From positions 55,191,369 to 55,251,368 of the forward strand of contig OX442314.1 in the NCBI GenBank assembly GCA_949358305.1: DNA of 60,000 nt. Direction: 5' to 3'. Below, piece after piece: positions 55,975 to 60,000 of this stretch (position 1 is its first letter; every line of letters starts with the position of its first letter). Position numbers and translations under genes: made by a program. The notes under the pieces are model-generated. The model saw only the letters and a program-made list of their open reading frames with translations, did no database searches and was not told where the DNA came from. This stretch comes from Strigamia acuminata. Its lineage: Eukaryota; Arthropoda; Chilopoda; Geophilomorpha; Linotaeniidae.

Positions 55975-56752
55975 ACCTGGAAAATTGTTCAGTTTTGTTC
56001 TTTAATTGTGATTTTTTGTTTGTTTTGGCATTGGATCGGAGAAAAGCCTTGTGGGTTTATTACTTAAGGAGTAAAAAATGGACAACACTTAGTGGGTTTG
56101 ACGGAAAAAGACAAAACTTTCTTTTTCAGCAAAGAACTGTTCAGATTTAATTAATTCTACGGTATTTTTGTTAAGGTGTTGCAACCTACTTTATTTATAT
56201 TGTGGGCAATCATAAAGCTTCATGCTGTGCCTATCTGATTATATGTATCTACTTTGGCTTTTCGCCACAAGATGTAAGTACCTTTTGTTTTTTTTGCCAA
56301 GCCAACATGGCTGCACCCAGCGTTCTCCTTAACAAAGTGCTAGATGTAAGTGTATATTTAGAATAAATCAATTTTATTATTTATTCCTAGTGTTTATATC
56401 TACCTGTGTGTCATCATCAACACGTCACATTTCCAATTACCACTTTATTAGGATTCTATAATGCATGTAGTATATAAACATGCATATTAGTAAGTGTTTT
56501 GTTTCATTCATAAGCTTCCACTGCACATCATTGCTACACAATCACTGCCCTGCAGCGCAAGACACTTGGTTTCCACATGTGATTTCCATTAGTATTGTTT
56601 TGTTTTATTGCAGAGTGACATTGCCCACTACCTGGACCTCAAACAACACATCAAGAACTCATTATTCATTATACACTGGGGATGGGGAGCTAAAATGTCT
56701 ATTTTGCAAATACAGGCAAAGAAATTCAGGCCGCTAAACATTTGCAATGCGC
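55975..56752 (+). other. Possible short spliced transcript, unproven
   Basis: 56041-56160 repeats the GAAAAGCCTTGTGGGTTTAT module of copy 2. At 56307-56345 an ATG exon MAAPSVLLNKVLD ends in a good donor GAT|GTAAGT. A TTTTATTGCAG acceptor is at 56613, after which two frames are open for 40-50 codons. One contains GDGELKCLFCK, like half of a C-x2-C zinc finger. The evidence is only splice consensus, so I do not call a gene. Confidence 0.25.
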
Positions 56753-56968
56753 CTAATTAATGCTGGGTTCCCACTTGACTGAATGACGTGACATAAAGGT
56801 TTCTACATCAGCATCACCCACAGGAACAATCTGACAGGATGGCCCATCCCCACTATTTTCCGCAGAATTCAATGCATCCTGGTCTGCCAGGACGATATTC
56901 GAATTGCGCCACACATGACGAGACTGAATGCTAATATACGAGTCCAAAATTTCCAGTGTAACCACAAT
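56753..56968 (-). CDS. Possible last exon of an unknown host gene
   Basis: On the minus strand CCTTGTTAG|ATT forms an acceptor. The frame from 56968 (IVVTLEILDSYISIQ) runs 71 codons to a TAG at 56753-56755, ending HSVKWEPSIN. Composition is protein-like (balanced charge, no low complexity), unlike most short frames here. I recognise no domain, and no upstream exon could be fixed. Confidence 0.3.
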   Translation of the reverse strand: MVVTLEILDSYISIQSRHVWRNSNIVLADQDALNSAENSGDGPSCQIVPVGDADVETFMSRHSVKWEPSIN

Positions 56969-58423
56969 CTAACAAGGAGATATCAATTTAAGAATTGAAA
57001 AAAATGTCTAAATCCACCAACCACAACACTAAACAGGAAATTTTAGACATTCAAAAAATTAATGAAACAAACCATAGCCAAAATTAAAATAAAATAATAC
57101 CAGCATGAAAGCTCAAATAAAATCTCAAATGCTACAGTTTTCTCTAGTAAGATTATGTCTGGGTGACCAAAATACATTTTTTTACAATCTGCATTTATCA
57201 ATTTCAATCACATTGGGGAATGCTACACTCGCATATTCGAATGCAGGCTTACAACATCCAAACAATTTGTCGCCATTATCCGAGAATAAATGAATAAACA
57301 GGAAGAAATATTAACCAAACCAAGCCACCGTCTCAAAATCCTATCTTAATCCTGTTAATGTGCGAGAACTGTGTGAACAAACAGAAAAAACAAATGATTT
57401 GGAAATTCAGCACCGAATATGAAATTTAAAACGTCGAAAACAAATGGAAAATTGACAGAAAATAATTTCTTTAAAATTAAAAATAAGAAATCTTTCATTT
57501 AGGTCCGTACCCTAATAATAAAGACGATTATTTGAATGACAAAAATGAATTTTTTTTAAATTATTTTTATCATTTATCAATTTCATCAAAATATTATTTC
57601 TGGGTGATCAAAATGCATTTTTTTTTTAAAAATCTGCTCATATCAATCTTCAATTGGGGAATGCTACACTTACATGTATCAAATGCAGGCTTACAACACC
57701 CAAACGATCACGGAATAAATGAATAAACAGAATCTTAACCAAATCAAACCATCGTCTCAAAATCCTAGGTGAATCCTCTTCCTTGGTTATGCGTGGATAT
57801 AATTATTAATAAATACGATCGAAAAACAATGGTGATTCTGAGAATTAACGAACACATAAAAATGCATTGAATTCGAGAAAAAACATGAGATGAAAATGGC
57901 GTGCGAAATGGCACTTTGGACCATGAAGAAATGTTATCTCGAATCAACCAGCCTTAATCTACTACCTCGGTTACTCTTTGTTTATATACTGCATACATAC
58001 GACGGAAAAACCACGGGAAATTGCGACAAATACCGAACCGAAAATGCTTCGATGCGAGAAGAAACAACGGCTGGAAACGACGCCCGAAATAGAGGAAGAA
58101 ACGACATCGCTTTGTCTCGATTCATGGTACGGGGTTCACAAACGAAAAACGAAGGAATAGCTATTCTAGATAGAACAAATCTCTAGTTTGCGTCCATTTT
58201 ATCAGGGACGAGTAGTCGTCCTTGATTTTATATATCAGAAAACTGCGACTATAGTTTACCAAAAGCATCCAATTATTTTATTAAAAAATCCAACTTTTGA
58301 CGTAACATTAATTAATTAAACAAACTACCAAGGCAGCCAATAAATTTTTAAAAAAAATTTGTTCATTACTTATATATATTATTTATATTTGTAACATCGC
58401 TTATTCGTTACTTGAGTTTTCAG
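56969..58423. other. AT-rich DNA with a 220-bp direct duplication, no firm gene
   Basis: About 57140-57360 and 57595-57775 share GGGGAATGCTACACT, AATGCAGGCTTACAACA, AATAAATGAATAAACAG and CGTCTCAAAATCCTA in the same order, so the segment was duplicated. At 57890-58186 open frames on the plus strand (for example EKKQRLETTPEIEEETTSLC) may be exon material, but no domain is recognised. The end, TTGAGTTTTCAG, is the acceptor for the LRR exon. Confidence 0.4.
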
Positions 58424-58774
58424 AGTGGTCACAAACACGACGTGTTGCAACGAGTGAGGACTCTGCAGCTGTCCGCGATTCAATCGTTGGATGTTTCGGT
58501 TGTTTGTCGTTCCTGTCCGATGCTGGTCGGTGAGCAGACGTTGGAAGTGTTGCGTGTTTGTCATTGTCAGACGGTGACTGATGTTTCGATTTCTCGGCTG
58601 TTTGAGTTGGAAATGTTTGGAAATGTGAAAGCTTTGACGCTTTGTTTGTGCGATTCGGTCACTTCACGTTCGATTATTGAATTATTAGCAAAGCCGGTTG
58701 CGTTGATCATCTTCTGTTGTAGAGATATTGACGGGTCAGCTTGCGAGCAAATTGTGTGTGATCTTCGCATTTAA
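58424..58774 (+). CDS. Leucine-rich-repeat exon, truncated by an LTR fragment
   Basis: A TTACTTGAGTTTTCAG acceptor precedes an open frame of about 116 residues. LRR periodicity of the Cys-containing type seen in F-box/LRR and AMN1-like proteins is visible: LQLSAIQSLDVSVVCRSCP, TLEVLRVCHCQTVTDVSISR, VKALTLCLCDSVTSRSIIEL. The stop TAA (58772-58774) falls right at the junction with LTR-derived sequence beginning about 58777. The true C-terminus was therefore probably lost, or the LTR supplies the end. Upstream exons were not identified. Such proteins usually act in substrate recognition for ubiquitin ligases; that is inference from fold only. Confidence 0.5.
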   Translation, partial: SGHKHDVLQRVRTLQLSAIQSLDVSVVCRSCPMLVGEQTLEVLRVCHCQTVTDVSISRLFELEMFGNVKALTLCLCDSVTSRSIIELLAKPVALIIFCCRDIDGSACEQIVCDLRI

Positions 58775-58776
58775 TG

Positions 58777-59297
58777 TTCTGCGCAGCTTTTCTGAGCAGA
58801 ATCCAGGGTAGGCCAAATCGTTTTGGCACACTGTGATCACTCTGCTCCCACTAAACTCACAACTGTGTCAAACTTACTCCAGAATTGATAAGTGTGATCT
58901 GTGGCAACTTGGAAGGATTGAGATACGCCTTGCTGGTCTGTGAACCATTTACAGAATAGCTTTCTTTGGTTTGATTATACCATATAAAGTAATCAAAGCG
59001 CTTACTGTGTGTTACTCAGGACGATTTTGTCATAGAGCTTGATCTCCCACAATTAGTGCTCACGCGACTCCATTTTGGTACCAAAACCCTGAGTGTGTGT
59101 GTAAGAAGATATTTTCCCCTGATCTTATTACTTTATCGTATTATTTAGAAGCAATTAAAACAATCTTTTATTATTTAGTGTGTAAATCATTCCCCTAGAC
59201 ATCTCACCGCCATTGAGTAGAAATCCCTTGTGGCATCTCAATGGCAATTTTACTTGTTAGTTTCGTGAATTTTCAGGTAAAAACCCGGATCGCCGCA
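58777..59297 (+). mobile_element. LTR fragment related to element 2
   Basis: Plus-strand similarity to the element 2 LTR (which lies on the minus strand). It starts at CTGCGCAGCTTTTCTGAGCAGA, then CAAACTTACTCCAGAATTG, GTGTGATCTGTGG, AAATCATTCCCCTAGACA, and ends GTAAAAACCCGGATCGCCGCA, identical at the LTR end. It is shorter than 1078 bp: the first third is missing. The five-hairpin array is not recognisable. No internal element sequence follows, so it is a truncated or solo LTR. Confidence 0.8.
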
Positions 59298-59567
59298 AAC
59301 AAAATGCAGTGGATGCGTTTTGGTGCAACAATTCCTCCGGTTTTTTTTAAAAAAAACCGGTTTTATTCGGTTTTTAGCGTTCTATTACACCTGCTACCGG
59401 AAATGACGTATTATATTTTTTAGACTTGCCGCCAGAAGTCGATGATGGCTGTTGTTGGGCTATCTTACGGAATTTGATCATTTTTGATCGAATTTTGGTG
59501 GGATTTTGTTTGTTGTTGCTTTACTTGGGCCAAAAATTTTCTTTTATTTTGGTGTTTAATTTAGGGA
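59298..59567. other. Repeat flank with long palindrome
   Basis: 59300-59340 matches the GCAGTGGATGCCATTTGGTGCA module of the composite repeat. Then comes a perfect 24-bp palindrome CCGG-T8-A8-CCGG (59337-59360). The remainder up to 59567 has stops in the frame used by the LINE. Confidence 0.5.
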
Positions 59568-60000
59568 CAGACGGACAGATATATTTTTTTGAAATTTGTG
59601 AAGCCGAGATTCCGGGAGGCTCATTTCGGAATCTCGTTGCTGATAGATGAGGTTCTGGTTTCTGACACTTTGGTATTGAGCGATAAGTTCGCAGACTTTT
59701 TTTCGGCTGTTATTATGGGTCGTCCTGGACCGTCTGTGGTTGATCCCCTTGATGGTTTTCCTTTTGGCTCCATTTCTGATCGAATTGACCAGCCACTGGT
59801 CTCTTTATCTGATCTGGTATGTGCTGCCAGGAGGCTACGTCCCAAGAAATCGTCTAGTCTTGATGGTATCCCATCATTTATCTTAAAGGGATGTGTTGAA
59901 GTTTTGAATATTCCGTTACTGCATATTTTTAATCTTTCTTTGAGTACTGGCATGTTTCCTTCGCTGTGGAAGAATTCTATTGTTTCATCAGTGTTTAAAG
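59568..60000 (+). CDS. Non-LTR retrotransposon (LINE) reverse transcriptase, 5' part, runs off window
   Basis: Open from 59568 (after a TAG at 59565) to the window end, 144 codons. SDKFADFFSAV, LRPKKSSSLDGIPSFILK, IPLLHIFNLSLSTGMFPSLW and KNSIVSSVFK are the N-terminal fingers of a Jockey/CR1/RTE-like LINE RT (the K-S-S/P-G/S-x-D-G-I-P box and F-N-x-S-L-x-x-G-x-F-P-x-x-W-K). The YxDD box would lie beyond the window. Upstream endonuclease is not visible, so the copy is probably 5'-truncated, as LINEs commonly are. Confidence 0.8.

Noticed and set aside
56307-56737. Two-exon zinc-finger gene
   Set aside because: Only splice consensus and half a finger (C-x2-C) support it; frame and downstream exons could not be established.
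1-60000. tRNA or rRNA genes
   Set aside because: No cloverleaf with A/B boxes or rRNA-like sequence was recognised by eye; only tRNA-complementary primer sites were found.

Overview
This is a transposon-dominated stretch of an invertebrate nuclear genome. The evidence is spliced host-type exons, long intron-like AT-rich DNA, Ty3/Gypsy, Ty1/copia, hAT and LINE elements, and a 200-N scaffold gap. No bacterial gene organisation is seen. A nematode or similar animal would fit, but I cannot place the species from the sequence. Very little is host gene: an FCP1-type RNA polymerase II CTD phosphatase at the left edge (minus strand), a leucine-rich-repeat exon near 58.5 kb and perhaps one short exon near 56.8 kb.

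Layout. 1-2630: FCP1 coding sequence split inside its catalytic domain by a TIR element that itself carries a 70-bp hairpin tandem repeat and a nested hAT MITE. 3767-16645: a complete 12.9-kb Ty3/Gypsy element (element 1, plus strand) with 818-bp LTRs that differ at one base and a 4-bp target duplication. 16.7-25.6 kb: patchwork of a dispersed composite repeat, a copia RT fragment, a gap and a gypsy gag-pro-RT fragment (element 5). 25610-38440: a second complete 12.8-kb Ty3 element (element 2, minus strand), same lineage as element 1, with matching 1078-bp LTRs. 39.0-46.0 kb: a hAT transposase fossil split by an intact 4.7-kb Mag-type Ty3 element (element 3) and by a TA-flanked MITE. 47461-52121: a sister Mag copy (element 4), 5'-truncated, frameshifted and with a substitution in its integrase. 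52.7-60 kb: repeat DNA with a MULE-like MITE, solo LTRs, a gag fragment, the LRR exon fused to an LTR fragment, and a LINE reverse transcriptase running off the end.

The most interesting system is the element 1 / element 2 lineage. Both are about 12.8 kb and carry a primer site close to the retroviral tRNA-Pro site. Both have a Gag with a long charged N-terminal region. Both reach Pol by a canonical -1 frameshift site (A AAA AAC) followed by a stem-loop. Both carry, in the env position, a third gene (ORF3) with no visible signal peptide or membrane segment. In both, ORF3 reads as a short acidic first exon spliced in phase 0 to a long second exon; the second exons share conserved N-terminal, central and C-terminal motifs. 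The element 2 LTR also contains five successive hairpins that share one loop sequence on different, largely complementary arms. I do not recognise ORF3 as a known family.

All coordinates, splice sites and alignments were read by eye. LTR identity, base composition and homology statements are visual and not computed.
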